Shown here: positions 1 to 7,544 of the stretch, piece after piece
Layout of the letters: each line of letters begins with the position of its first letter
Position numbering within the stretch: the stretch's first letter is position 1
NCBI GenBank assembly: GCA_947463915.1
Contig: CANHVO010000018.1
Span: 1 to 41,696 of the forward strand
DNA from: Planctomycetaceae bacterium
GTDB lineage: Bacteria; Planctomycetota; Planctomycetia; Pirellulales; Pirellulaceae
DNA length: 41,696 bases
Direction of reading: 5' to 3'
Position numbers and translations under genes: made by a program
Notes under the pieces: model-generated
What the model was told of the DNA's origin: nothing
Databases searched by the model: none
What the model saw: only the letters and a program-made list of their open reading frames with translations

Positions 1-1
1 C

Positions 2-1129
2 GCGTTGGTCTCACGAATCGACGACTATGCCCTCGCAAGTCGACTTAGCTATCTTCTTTGGGGTGCACCTCCTGACGAGGAATTGATGAAGATTGCTGCC
101 GCAGGAACATTGCACGACAAAATCGCAGAGCAATTTGATCGCATGACCGCTCAAGACTGGCGGCTGCAGCGCGGCATCGAAAACTTTGTTGGACAGTGGC
201 TGCGAACGAGAGATGTTCAGGAAACACAGGTGGATGTGAAGCAGATATTGCGGCTGCGAAGAGACGATGAAGCTGATCGAATGTTCAATTGGAAAGTTCG
301 CGATTCGATGGCCAAAGAAACCTACCGCTTGTATCAGTACTTGCTAACAGAAAATCGCCCTGCAGAGGAACTCATTAGTGCCAGATACACGTTCTTGAAC
401 GAATCTCTAGCCAAGTTTTATGGCATCGAAGGGATTCAAGGCGACGAAATGCGGAGAATGGATTTGCCGCCGGAGTCCCATCGACGTGGACTTCTCTCCC
501 ATGGATCGGTATTGCTCGTTACCAGTAATCCCACACGAACCAGTCCCGTAAAGCGAGGCTTGTTTCTCCTCGACAACTTGCTCGGCACACCAGCGCCACC
601 AGCTCCCCCGAACGTGCCAGCACTTGAAGCCTCCAAGTCAGGGCCCCTCAAGAGCGCTTCGTTGCGTCAGGTACTAGAGTTTCATCGCCGCGATGCCGCT
701 TGCGCTGCTTGCCATCAGCGTATGGACCCTTTGGGGCTAGCTATGGAAAATTTTAATGCGATAGGACAATGGAGAGATGTCGAAAAAGGTCGACCGGCGT
801 TTGGCAATCGTGAGGAAGAACCCGACCAGCCGATTGATCCGGCCGGAAAACTCATGACTGGCGAAACATTCGCAAGCGTCGACGAATTGGCCGGAATTCT
901 AGCGGACAAACGGAAAGAGGACTTCTATCGATGCCTAACCGAAAAAATATTTACGTTCGCGTTGGGACGCGGTATCACTTATCGTGATTCAACCGCAATC
1001 GACCTTGTGGTCGACCAAGTGAAGAAAGACAATGGCAGTCTGAGAACCCTCTACAAAGCGATTGTCACCAGCGTTCCATTTACGCATTGCCGCACACCTG
1101 ACGCGCCCCCGACATTGACAAGCAAATAA
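2..1129 (+). CDS. Planctomycete DUF1592/DUF1588/DUF1585 haem-motif protein, C-terminal part
   Basis: The reading frame is open at the left edge, so this is the 3' part of a longer gene. The visible start-like TTG at base 5 is not taken as the start. The protein begins inside a DUF1592 region (SRIDDYALASRLSYLLWG). It continues with DUF1588 (RRGLLSHGSVLLVTSNPTRT and the TPAPPAPPNVP stretch), which carries a CAACH haem-c motif at bases 701-715. It ends in DUF1585 (from about GETFASVDELAGIL). These modules occur together in large secreted planctomycete proteins that usually have an N-terminal cytochrome-like domain, which would lie outside the window. The next gene downstream is a DUF1552 protein, the usual partner. 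The biochemical role of the pair is unknown. Family assignment is firm; function is not. Confidence 0.9.
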   Translation, partial: ALVSRIDDYALASRLSYLLWGAPPDEELMKIAAAGTLHDKIAEQFDRMTAQDWRLQRGIENFVGQWLRTRDVQETQVDVKQILRLRRDDEADRMFNWKVRDSMAKETYRLYQYLLTENRPAEELISARYTFLNESLAKFYGIEGIQGDEMRRMDLPPESHRRGLLSHGSVLLVTSNPTRTSPVKRGLFLLDNLLGTPAPPAPPNVPALEASKSGPLKSASLRQVLEFHRRDAACAACHQRMDPLGLAMENFNAIGQWRDVEKGRPAFGNREEEPDQPIDPAGKLMTGETFASVDELAGILADKRKEDFYRCLTEKIFTFALGRGITYRDSTAIDLVVDQVKKDNGSLRTLYKAIVTSVPFTHCRTPDAPPTLTSK

Positions 1130-1163
1130 GCACTCCTAAGGTGAGAGCTAGAAGAACAACTAC

Positions 1164-1219
1164 CGTAGCTGGATTCGCCAGAATTCAGAACTCACTGAAT
1201 TCTGGCGAATCCAGCTACG
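1164..1219. repeat. Perfect 25-bp inverted repeat, paired REP-like hairpins
   Basis: Bases 1164-1188 and 1195-1219 are exact reverse complements separated by a 6-base loop (AACTCA). Each arm starts CGTAGC and contains its own smaller hairpin, GGATTC-GCCA-GAATTC. The element sits between the DUF1592-type gene and the DUF1552 gene. It could act as a terminator or mRNA stabiliser, but no T-tract follows. The GTAG head plus hairpin is the layout of REP elements. Confidence 0.85.
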
Positions 1220-1271
1220 AATCGTGGTATGTTTTTCTTGCCAATCATCAAAACGACTAACCAGCAGACTC

Positions 1272-2624
1272 ATGATGAAATCAGCTCAGCACCGACGACA
1301 CTTCCTCCGATCCACGGGATTGGCACTCGCGCTCCCTGCCCTGCCTAGTTTGTTTCGAACGACCGTCGCAGCCCAGGCTGCCGGCATGGACGTGGCTGAA
1401 ACTCCACTTCGATTGTGCTACCTCTATATACCGAATGGGGTCAACATGGAGCACTGGCGGCCGGGAAGCGAAAACGGTTCTCTGAAACTAAATCGCTCAA
1501 CCGCTTCCTTGGAACCCTTTCTACCAGACTTGCGATTTGTCTCTGGCCTAACACATCAGCACGCCTTTGCTGGCAAGGATGGTGGTGGGGATCACGCTCG
1601 AGCTAACGCTTCGTTTTTGACTGGAGCCCGTGCCTATAAGACCGCAGGTGCAGACATCCACTTGGGTGTGTCCGCTGACCAAATTGTGGCCAAGAAGTAC
1701 AACAACTTGACACGGCTTCGATCGCTTGAATTGTCTTGCGATGGGGTTCGACAATCGGGCGGATGCGATTCTGGATACGCTTGTGCCTATCAGTTCAACA
1801 TTGCTTGGGCAGATGAAAAGACGCCGGTTGCTCCTGAGTCCAATCCCCGCTTGATCTTTGAACGCCTATTTGGAAGCGGAACTCACGGAGAACGTCGAGA
1901 CAACTTTGCTCGCCGTCAAGCAAGCCAGTTGTCTATGCTCGATTTTCTGAAAGACGAAGTCAAGCAAGTCAATCGACAAGTCGGACGCGAGGATCGAGCA
2001 AAGCTAGAAGAGTACTTTACCGGTATTCGAGATATCGAATCCCGCATCGAAAAGGCCGAACAATTTGGGTTACCTCAAGACCCAAACTTCACAACTCCGG
2101 CCGGCATTCCAAGCAGTTATGGCGAACACATTCGTCTGAACGCAGATGTACTGGCACTCGCATTCGAAACTGACTCAACCCGAGTTGCTACATACATGTT
2201 TGCCCACGACGGTAGCAACCGAGCCTTCAAGGAAATCAACGTGGGTGATGGGCACCATGATCTATCGCACCACAAGAAAGACCCTGAGCGACTCGAAAAG
2301 ATCGCGAAGATCGATACGTTTTATTGTGAGCAATTTGCCTATTTTTTAGGTGCGTTAAAGAACCGCAAAGATGCAAATGGACAATCGCTTCTCGATAGCA
2401 CCATGGTGGTCTATGGCAGCGGTATTTGCGATGGCGATCGCCACAATCATGATGACCTGCCCATCATTGTCGCTGGCGGCAAGGCGGCCGGCCTCAAGGG
2501 CGGTATCCTGCACAAGGTCGAGGACAAAACACCGATGGCCAATCTCCATCTCGATCTAATTCACCGGATGGGCCTCGAAATCGATAGCTTCGGAGACTCA
2601 ACGGGGCGACTGGACGTCGCCTAG
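1272..2624 (+). CDS. DUF1552 family Tat-exported protein
   Basis: This is a planctomycete DUF1552 protein of about 450 residues. The chosen ATG (1272, with another at 1275) puts a twin-arginine signal RRHFLRSTGLALALPALP near the N-terminus. A GTG at 1224 would add 16 residues ahead of this signal and begins only 5 bases past the perfect inverted repeat, so it is less likely. Family-like segments include LRLCYLYIPNGVNMEHWRPG near the start, the FLTGARAYKT region, and GDGHHDLSHH with STMVVYGSGICDGDRHNHDD toward the end. DUF1552 proteins are usually encoded beside DUF1592/1588/1585 proteins, as here, and the two are probably exported and act together. Their substrate is not known. The TAG stop lies in the first bases of the next inverted repeat. 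Confidence 0.9.
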   Translation: MMKSAQHRRHFLRSTGLALALPALPSLFRTTVAAQAAGMDVAETPLRLCYLYIPNGVNMEHWRPGSENGSLKLNRSTASLEPFLPDLRFVSGLTHQHAFAGKDGGGDHARANASFLTGARAYKTAGADIHLGVSADQIVAKKYNNLTRLRSLELSCDGVRQSGGCDSGYACAYQFNIAWADEKTPVAPESNPRLIFERLFGSGTHGERRDNFARRQASQLSMLDFLKDEVKQVNRQVGREDRAKLEEYFTGIRDIESRIEKAEQFGLPQDPNFTTPAGIPSSYGEHIRLNADVLALAFETDSTRVATYMFAHDGSNRAFKEINVGDGHHDLSHHKKDPERLEKIAKIDTFYCEQFAYFLGALKNRKDANGQSLLDSTMVVYGSGICDGDRHNHDDLPIIVAGGKAAGLKGGILHKVEDKTPMANLHLDLIHRMGLEIDSFGDSTGRLDVA

Positions 2625-2668
2625 CACGGCGTGCAACTTCAAAACTCACTTGCGCGTCGTGCTAAGTG
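2622..2668. repeat. Inverted repeat between convergent genes, terminator-like
   Basis: TAGCACGGCGTGCAA (2622-2636) pairs with TTGCGCGTCGTGCTA (2650-2664), giving 15 pairs with two G-T wobbles. It overlaps the stop codon of the DUF1552 gene and lies 21 bases from the 3' end of the opposing GNAT gene. It may stop transcription from both sides, although no long T-run follows. The sequence resembles dispersed planctomycete repeats as I remember them; that is recall, not a search. Confidence 0.6.
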
Positions 2669-2689
2669 TTTGTCTCGCTGCAGCTTGAC

Positions 2690-3652
2690 TTAAGACACGC
2701 TCGGAAAACAAATCCAAGCTTGAACAAATCGTTGGGATGTGAATCCGAAGGCTTGATACAGGCGAATCGCCGGCAAGTTCCTTAAATCCACAGCCAACAT
2801 CATTCCATCTGGTGCATTTTCGAGAGCCCAATCACGAGCGAAGTTCATGATGATCTTCGAAATGCCCTCGCCTCTCCACTCTGGCTTGATTCCGACATAA
2901 GTCAATTCGCAGTACCCAGGCGCTGTCGGTGTCAATAGCAAGCAACCGATATCGGTATTGTTGCATCGAACGATCCACCACGATTGAGGGACACCGGGTA
3001 CCGTGGAAGCGTAACCCGCCAAGGTGTTTTCGACATTGCGCAACCCGTTTAGCTCGGGGACGTCGAGGGTATCGATGTAGGTGCTTTCCACGAGTTGCCC
3101 CCAGCTCACCGCCGGGATCGTATAGTGTGGAATGAACTCGAGCGGGCCAAATTGCAATGACGATTCGGACACCAAGAGCCTTGGAGTGTTCTGCATTCCG
3201 ATGCACTCCATCTGCACGAGCTTGGCCATTGGAATCATCCCTGCCGCCTTCAAGATCAGGTCGCGTTTCGTGTCCGTGGAGATGAAAGCGGCATTAACAA
3301 TGTTCGGGGATCGATCCGCGATTAGAAGCGAGATTGCTTGAATCATCTCAGCGCCTTGTTCAAACGCAGCCGAGAACAGCTCTTTCGCAAGATTCGCTAA
3401 TTGGGGCAGGTCCTGTTCTTCGTTGTCGCTCGCCTCGCATCGAAGGTTGCCGATGGAGGCCAACGCACCTGGGTACAAAATGACATAGCCAGCCGCAATA
3501 CGACCGCCTACGTCGCAGATTTTCGTCAAGATTGGCGTTGCGTAGGTGGAGTGCAGACTAAGGTCCATCAAAGCTTCGACATACGCATCGACGACATCGA
3601 CGTCCTCGTTAAAATGGCACCATCGAACGCACGCCAACCATTCTGTGTTCAT
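2690..3652 (-). CDS. GNAT family N-acetyltransferase, two-lobed
   Basis: The C-terminal third (about residues 225-310 of 320) is a clear GNAT fold. A beta strand (CELTYVGIKPEW) is followed by the acetyl-CoA pyrophosphate loop RGEGIS at 260-265, then ALENAPDGMMLAVDLRN and the AIRLYQAFGF motif. The N-terminal half has a weaker GNAT-like pattern (RIAAGYVILYPG, LILKAAGMIPM), so the protein may be a tandem GNAT with a degenerate first lobe. The substrate cannot be told from sequence. It is the last gene of a tight leftward operon, starting 12 bases after the lipoprotein gene stops. That spacing suggests coupled expression with envelope proteins, although the protein itself looks cytosolic. Confidence 0.8.
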   Translation of the reverse strand: MNTEWLACVRWCHFNEDVDVVDAYVEALMDLSLHSTYATPILTKICDVGGRIAAGYVILYPGALASIGNLRCEASDNEEQDLPQLANLAKELFSAAFEQGAEMIQAISLLIADRSPNIVNAAFISTDTKRDLILKAAGMIPMAKLVQMECIGMQNTPRLLVSESSLQFGPLEFIPHYTIPAVSWGQLVESTYIDTLDVPELNGLRNVENTLAGYASTVPGVPQSWWIVRCNNTDIGCLLLTPTAPGYCELTYVGIKPEWRGEGISKIIMNFARDWALENAPDGMMLAVDLRNLPAIRLYQAFGFTSQRFVQAWICFPSVS

Positions 3653-3664
3653 GGTCAGACAGCC

Positions 3665-4570
3665 TTACCGGAGAAGCGTGGTTGGTGTTGCTTGCGCTGC
3701 AGATGGCCTTGTAAAGGCGCTGTCAGAATTGGCTTCACTCAGCCGAACAAGCAACAGCACAGGCTGGGTCTCACCCTTTTGCGTTTTGGTATGAAAGAAA
3801 TGTTCTCCCAGACCACGTGACTCGGCAGTTGGACCAATCACGATGTAGTCCCCTTTTTGAATGCGAAGGTCGATTGAAAGCTGTTTCCAAGCAATCGATT
3901 CACGACGCGTATCGGTCCGTACAGCGGATTCGCGTGCAATCATTTTTTTGACAAGCTCGCCATGCTGCATTTCTGGGGTCAACTGAATGGTCGCGGAGGC
4001 GTCGCCATGTGGCGTCGCTTGGATGGCGTACTGGAAGTGTGGTGCTTCGTACACATGCCCTTTGGATGCAACATCATGATAAAAGACACAGAGATTCTCT
4101 TCTTGGAAATTCCGAATCGAAAGTTCTTTTCGCACATCCGCTCGGCATCGCCAAAGTTGAGAAAACGAAGATACATCTGCCGCAAAGCCGGCCTGCTCCA
4201 TCGGATCTTCTCCGATGCGCTGCACGGTCTGTCGGACCCACTCATCGAGCAGAGGCGGTGAGTTGCCCGAGATTTTCCCGGCACGCATCCCATTCTTATC
4301 CATCGCGATACGCAATTCGGGCTTCAACGCTTGCTCATCGATTTGCGCCCAGAGTTCGGGCAAACGCGCCGCCTGCGATGCATTGAGTCGGACCAGGATC
4401 GTTTCAACGCCGGCTGCATCGTTGGCAACCATAGCGGATCCAAAACCAGGCATTCCTTTCGGGGCTGCCGGTTCCTCTCCGCTAGGAAGCCATGTTGCGC
4501 AGCCAACCTGGAGCAGCAACGCTGCACAACAGCCCACCGTTAACAGAGGATTGAAACGCTTGAAACTCAT
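3665..4570 (-). CDS. Putative lipoprotein of unknown function
   Basis: The 301-residue product begins MSFKRFNPLLTVGCCAALLLQVGCATW, a signal peptide with a lipobox-like QVGC at Cys24. The -3 position is not ideal for signal peptidase II. The mature part is soluble, with charged and amphipathic segments (for example ILVRLNASQAARLPELWAQI and LSIDLRIQKGDYIVIGPTAE). I do not recognise a family. It lies 12 bases downstream of the TIGR03009 gene and 12 bases upstream of the GNAT gene, so the three form one transcription unit. It may be a cell-envelope partner of the TIGR03009 protein, which is inferred only from position. Confidence 0.75.
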   Translation of the reverse strand: MSFKRFNPLLTVGCCAALLLQVGCATWLPSGEEPAAPKGMPGFGSAMVANDAAGVETILVRLNASQAARLPELWAQIDEQALKPELRIAMDKNGMRAGKISGNSPPLLDEWVRQTVQRIGEDPMEQAGFAADVSSFSQLWRCRADVRKELSIRNFQEENLCVFYHDVASKGHVYEAPHFQYAIQATPHGDASATIQLTPEMQHGELVKKMIARESAVRTDTRRESIAWKQLSIDLRIQKGDYIVIGPTAESRGLGEHFFHTKTQKGETQPVLLLVRLSEANSDSAFTRPSAAQATPTTLLR

Positions 4571-4582
4571 CCGCCGCGACGA

Positions 4583-5950
4583 TCACTTTCGCAAGTTATT
4601 CGGGGAATTAGGTGCGCCGTTTGGTTGCGGAACCCCGGGGTTACTGGCAGCCCGAACGTTATCGACTCCTGGAGGAGCAAAGACTCTGTCCTCAACCTTC
4701 CAGTCGCTCGGGATATCGAATGGGATAAAGGACTTGGCGAACACCTCTGTAAATTTCTGAAGCATGTTTCTTTTTGATCCTTGGATCGCCGGATCGCGAA
4801 AGTAAAAAATCTCTCGGCTGTCCTTTAGGATCTCGCCCGGCTTGTCGAGGTGCTCCGTATTGAACTTGACCAGTCGCGCAGGCAGGGACAATTCACGGTC
4901 CAAGTAAATTTGAACGTGGTCGTAGTTCACCGCGTCCGATTGCAATTTGGGATAGGCCTCAATTACCAATAGTTCTTTTCCCTGCTCGTCTTTGACAGGT
5001 GCAAGAGCTCTCACCCAATATCGAGCCCTTACCTTTTCTGCCTTAACGCCAAACATAAACGGCATCGGCGATTCCAAAATGCCGGCTCCCTTTAGTTCGG
5101 GAGGCATCGTGTATCGTGTGCATTGCTTAGCGCTGCGATCGTATTCGTAGACCTTTTCGCCATCGCAAAGCCACCATTCTCCAAAGGAGTTTTCGAAAGC
5201 CTTGTACTCAGGTTGGTTTTTTGCATCAAGTACCCCAGATAGCTTGAGAAGCATGTCGATCTTAAACATGCCCTTGTCCGGAGCCATGTACTTGAGCTCT
5301 CCGGAGGATGCGGAGACGTGAACCGTACGAATATCTCTTCCTACTTTTTTCGCCAACTCATCGACAAAGTTATCTGTGGAATTGTATTGCCATCGAGTAA
5401 ACAGGCAGGAATAGCGTTGGATATCCGCTGTCGAATTTTCCCAATGCTTTAGGATTTGATCCAAGTACGCTTCTGCTTCAGGGGTTGGAGGATTCTCCTT
5501 CCAAGGATTCTCGGTAACGATTTCGTTACCACTACCTCCGCTTGGAATTTGGTTCCCAACAGGGCGTTGATTGAAGGCAGGATTGAGTACCTGCTGGTTG
5601 TTCATCGCCGGGTTACCAGCCCCGAGCCCTGGATTTCCTGGTGCTTGACCTTTGGGTTGAGCTTGGCCTTGTAGCGGCACCTGTCCTTGTGCTCCGCCAG
5701 GAACTTGCCCCTGTATTTGATTGGGTCGCCCCGCTGGATTGCCACCTGCTTGCGGACCTACTGGCTGTTGGTTGGTCCCAGCCGGACGATTGGTTGGCGA
5801 GGCTGGACGGGTTCCGTAGCCGTTTGCAGACGGAGCTACACCTTGTCCGACCGCCAGCGAGCCAAGGCCGATCATGCAAGCAGTGCTAGTAATGCATTGC
5901 AATGCAAAGCTTTTGTAGAACCACGTCCCGTGAGTCTTCATATTCATCAT
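4583..5950 (-). CDS. TIGR03009 (plancto_dom_2) secreted protein, LolA-like fold likely
   Basis: The C-terminal half, from ILKHWENSTADIQRYSCLFTR onward, matches the planctomycete TIGR03009 domain. The RYSC.FTRWQY segment, the KYMAPDKGMFKID strand, WLCDGEKVYEY and a late LDKPGEILKDSREIFYF region fit this family, which resembles outer-membrane lipoprotein-sorting proteins. The chosen start (ATG at 5950, others at 5947 and 5941) gives a signal peptide ending near GSLAVGQG. About 100 residues then follow that are rich in Gly, Gln, Pro and Asn and look disordered. The frame stays open to an ATG at 6091, which would add a second hydrophobic stretch (see the 15-bp repeat). I treat that as untranslated, with some doubt. 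It heads the operon with the lipoprotein and GNAT genes. Confidence 0.85.
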   Translation of the reverse strand: MMNMKTHGTWFYKSFALQCITSTACMIGLGSLAVGQGVAPSANGYGTRPASPTNRPAGTNQQPVGPQAGGNPAGRPNQIQGQVPGGAQGQVPLQGQAQPKGQAPGNPGLGAGNPAMNNQQVLNPAFNQRPVGNQIPSGGSGNEIVTENPWKENPPTPEAEAYLDQILKHWENSTADIQRYSCLFTRWQYNSTDNFVDELAKKVGRDIRTVHVSASSGELKYMAPDKGMFKIDMLLKLSGVLDAKNQPEYKAFENSFGEWWLCDGEKVYEYDRSAKQCTRYTMPPELKGAGILESPMPFMFGVKAEKVRARYWVRALAPVKDEQGKELLVIEAYPKLQSDAVNYDHVQIYLDRELSLPARLVKFNTEHLDKPGEILKDSREIFYFRDPAIQGSKRNMLQKFTEVFAKSFIPFDIPSDWKVEDRVFAPPGVDNVRAASNPGVPQPNGAPNSPNNLRK

Positions 5951-6016
5951 CCGTGATATTGCTGAATTTGGAGTTGGCCATTCCGTTCGGCCCGGTTTGA
6001 TACCGCACCCGACAGA

Positions 6017-6061
6017 CATGTTCAGTCCAAGCATGGCAAGTCCGATCATGGCAAGTCCGAG
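6017..6061. repeat. Three tandem copies of a 15-bp unit
   Basis: Copies at 6017-6031, 6032-6046 and 6047-6061 read CATGTTCAGTCCAAG, CATGGCAAGTCCGAT and CATGGCAAGTCCGAG. The last two differ at one base. The unit length is a multiple of three. On the minus strand it encodes five-residue repeats in frame with the TIGR03009 gene (LAMIG, LAMLG, LNM). It lies between the divergent TIGR03009 and GT4 genes. Confidence 0.8.
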
Positions 6062-6237
6062 TGGTATCGCTGGGCACGATAGCAACTCCACCCAAAACTA
6101 CCTAGACCGAATTCTCCAGTTGTAACGATTGGATCGCAAAAAACCTCGATAGGTTTCCCCAAAAGGTTAGCTATCAATGCCGTTTTGACCTAGGGTTCGA
6201 AAGCCAGTACAGTCGCAAGCCCATTCCGCCTATCATT

Positions 6238-7416
6238 ATGTCCACCGTAACACCCACATGCAGCCCAGCCGTCAGCGTTCCGTTTGTCGCTTCCCCGAGC
6301 AATAACGCCGCTAGCCCTCGACACGTTTCGTCGTTGCATTTAATCAACGGCGAACACTTTTCAGGAGCAGAGCGGGTTCAGCAAATCCTCGGTAAGCGGC
6401 TTCCCGATTTCGGCGTCTCGGCTCATTTCGCTTGCTTGAAGCCTGGCAAGTTTCCCGAACACTGTGGACTGGACGATGACTTGGTTCACTCCGTTTGCAT
6501 GAAAAGTCGATTTGATTTGAGTATCGTCGGGCGCATCACGGAGCTTGCGATGGATATCGATGCCGATGTCATCCACGCTCACACGCCGAGAACCGCTATG
6601 ATTGCCAGTTTTGTTGCAAAACAATGCAATCTTCCTTGGGTGTACCATGTCCATTCCCCGGCCGCACGCGACTCCACCCGAGGATTCGTCAATCGAATGA
6701 ACGATTGGGTGGAAGCCTATTCGCTCCGCTACTCGGATCACATCATAACGGTCTCCAAGTCCTTGCGGCGAGAAATGCTTTCACGTGGCTATTCCAGACA
6801 CAAAATCACGGCGGTGGCCAACGGTGTCGCAGAGCAGCCACCGATCGATCCAACAGAACGACTCAACCAACGACACTGGAAGCTCGGTATGGTCGCGCTC
6901 GTTCGCCCACGTAAAGGGATCGAAGTTTTGCTTGAGGCGATCGCAAAGCTTACGGGTGGCCAAAATTCGATTACGCTCGATGTGATCGGCGGATTCGAGA
7001 CGCCTGATTACGAAGCGAACATTCGGGCTCTTATTCGTCGATTGCAGCTTGAAGGTATCGTCAACCTTTGTGGATTCACCAAGGATGTTCCGGCAGTGAT
7101 GCGGACACTCGATGCAATGGTTCTGCCCAGTTTGTTTGGCGAAGGGATGCCGATGGTCGTCTTGGAAGCCTTGGCCTGCGGTGTTCCAGTCATCGCAACA
7201 AGCGTTGAGGGAACCCCCGAAGTGATCCGTCATGGCAAAGAAGGGCTTTTGGCTCGGCCTCAAGACCCGGAATCTCTCGCGCAAGCGATTCAAGTTTTCA
7301 TTTCGGATCGAACCTCATGGTGCAACATGAGTCGATCCGCTGTAAAAAGACACCGCCAAGGTTTCTCCGATTTGAAGATGGCGGAACGTACAGCTAGAGT
7401 TTATCGCAAGTTATGA
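6238..7416 (+). CDS. GT4 family glycosyltransferase (GT-B fold)
   Basis: This 392-residue protein is a retaining glycosyltransferase of the group-1/GT4 type. The N-lobe starts with LHLINGEHFSGAERV, the acceptor-side glycine loop. A DVIHAHTPRT segment follows, then the C-lobe nucleotide-sugar site with MVALVRPRKGIEVLLEAIAKL and the conserved EGMPMVVLEALACGVPVIA. The E-x7-E pair is Glu302 and Glu310. It ends with a short C-terminal helix typical of the family. The likely role is transfer of a sugar from a nucleotide donor to a cell-surface glycan or lipid at the inner membrane face. No glycan operon surrounds it: the upstream genes diverge and the kinase downstream is convergent. The donor and acceptor cannot be read from sequence. 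Confidence 0.9.
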   Translation: MSTVTPTCSPAVSVPFVASPSNNAASPRHVSSLHLINGEHFSGAERVQQILGKRLPDFGVSAHFACLKPGKFPEHCGLDDDLVHSVCMKSRFDLSIVGRITELAMDIDADVIHAHTPRTAMIASFVAKQCNLPWVYHVHSPAARDSTRGFVNRMNDWVEAYSLRYSDHIITVSKSLRREMLSRGYSRHKITAVANGVAEQPPIDPTERLNQRHWKLGMVALVRPRKGIEVLLEAIAKLTGGQNSITLDVIGGFETPDYEANIRALIRRLQLEGIVNLCGFTKDVPAVMRTLDAMVLPSLFGEGMPMVVLEALACGVPVIATSVEGTPEVIRHGKEGLLARPQDPESLAQAIQVFISDRTSWCNMSRSAVKRHRQGFSDLKMAERTARVYRKL

Positions 7417-7468
7417 GACGACCAATGCCACTGCGATACAGCCGCAATGCGTTGAGTTAGCAAGTAAT

Positions 7469-7530
7469 GGAATCTCGTGAGAGTTCCTGCAGTGCCTGGA
7501 ACACCGGGAAGTTTTACAACTTCCGCTACG
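7469..7530. repeat. Inverted pair of REP-like hairpins
   Basis: The right hairpin GGAAGTT-TTAC-AACTTCC (7507-7524) is followed by GCTACG, so on the minus strand it reads CGTAGC then the hairpin. The left hairpin (7469-7487) is GGAA-TCTC-GT-GAGA-GTTCC with one bulged base, preceded by GTAAT. The two therefore form an inverted pair with related heads and different stems. They sit between the convergent GT4 and histidine kinase genes. Confidence 0.6.
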
Positions 7531-7544
7531 TGGTCAGGCTTGAG

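Noticed and set aside
1224-1271. GTG start giving a longer DUF1552 protein
   Set aside because: The added residues carry no signal and begin just after an inverted repeat; the ATG at 1272 puts the Tat signal at the N-terminus.
4215-4760. 181-residue plus-strand frame
   Set aside because: It lies over the lipoprotein and TIGR03009 genes, which have clear signals and spacing; its translation has no protein-like features.
6141-6156. AAACCT-CGAT-AGGTTT palindrome as a terminator or operator
   Set aside because: It has only six pairs and lies upstream of both divergent genes; no supporting context.
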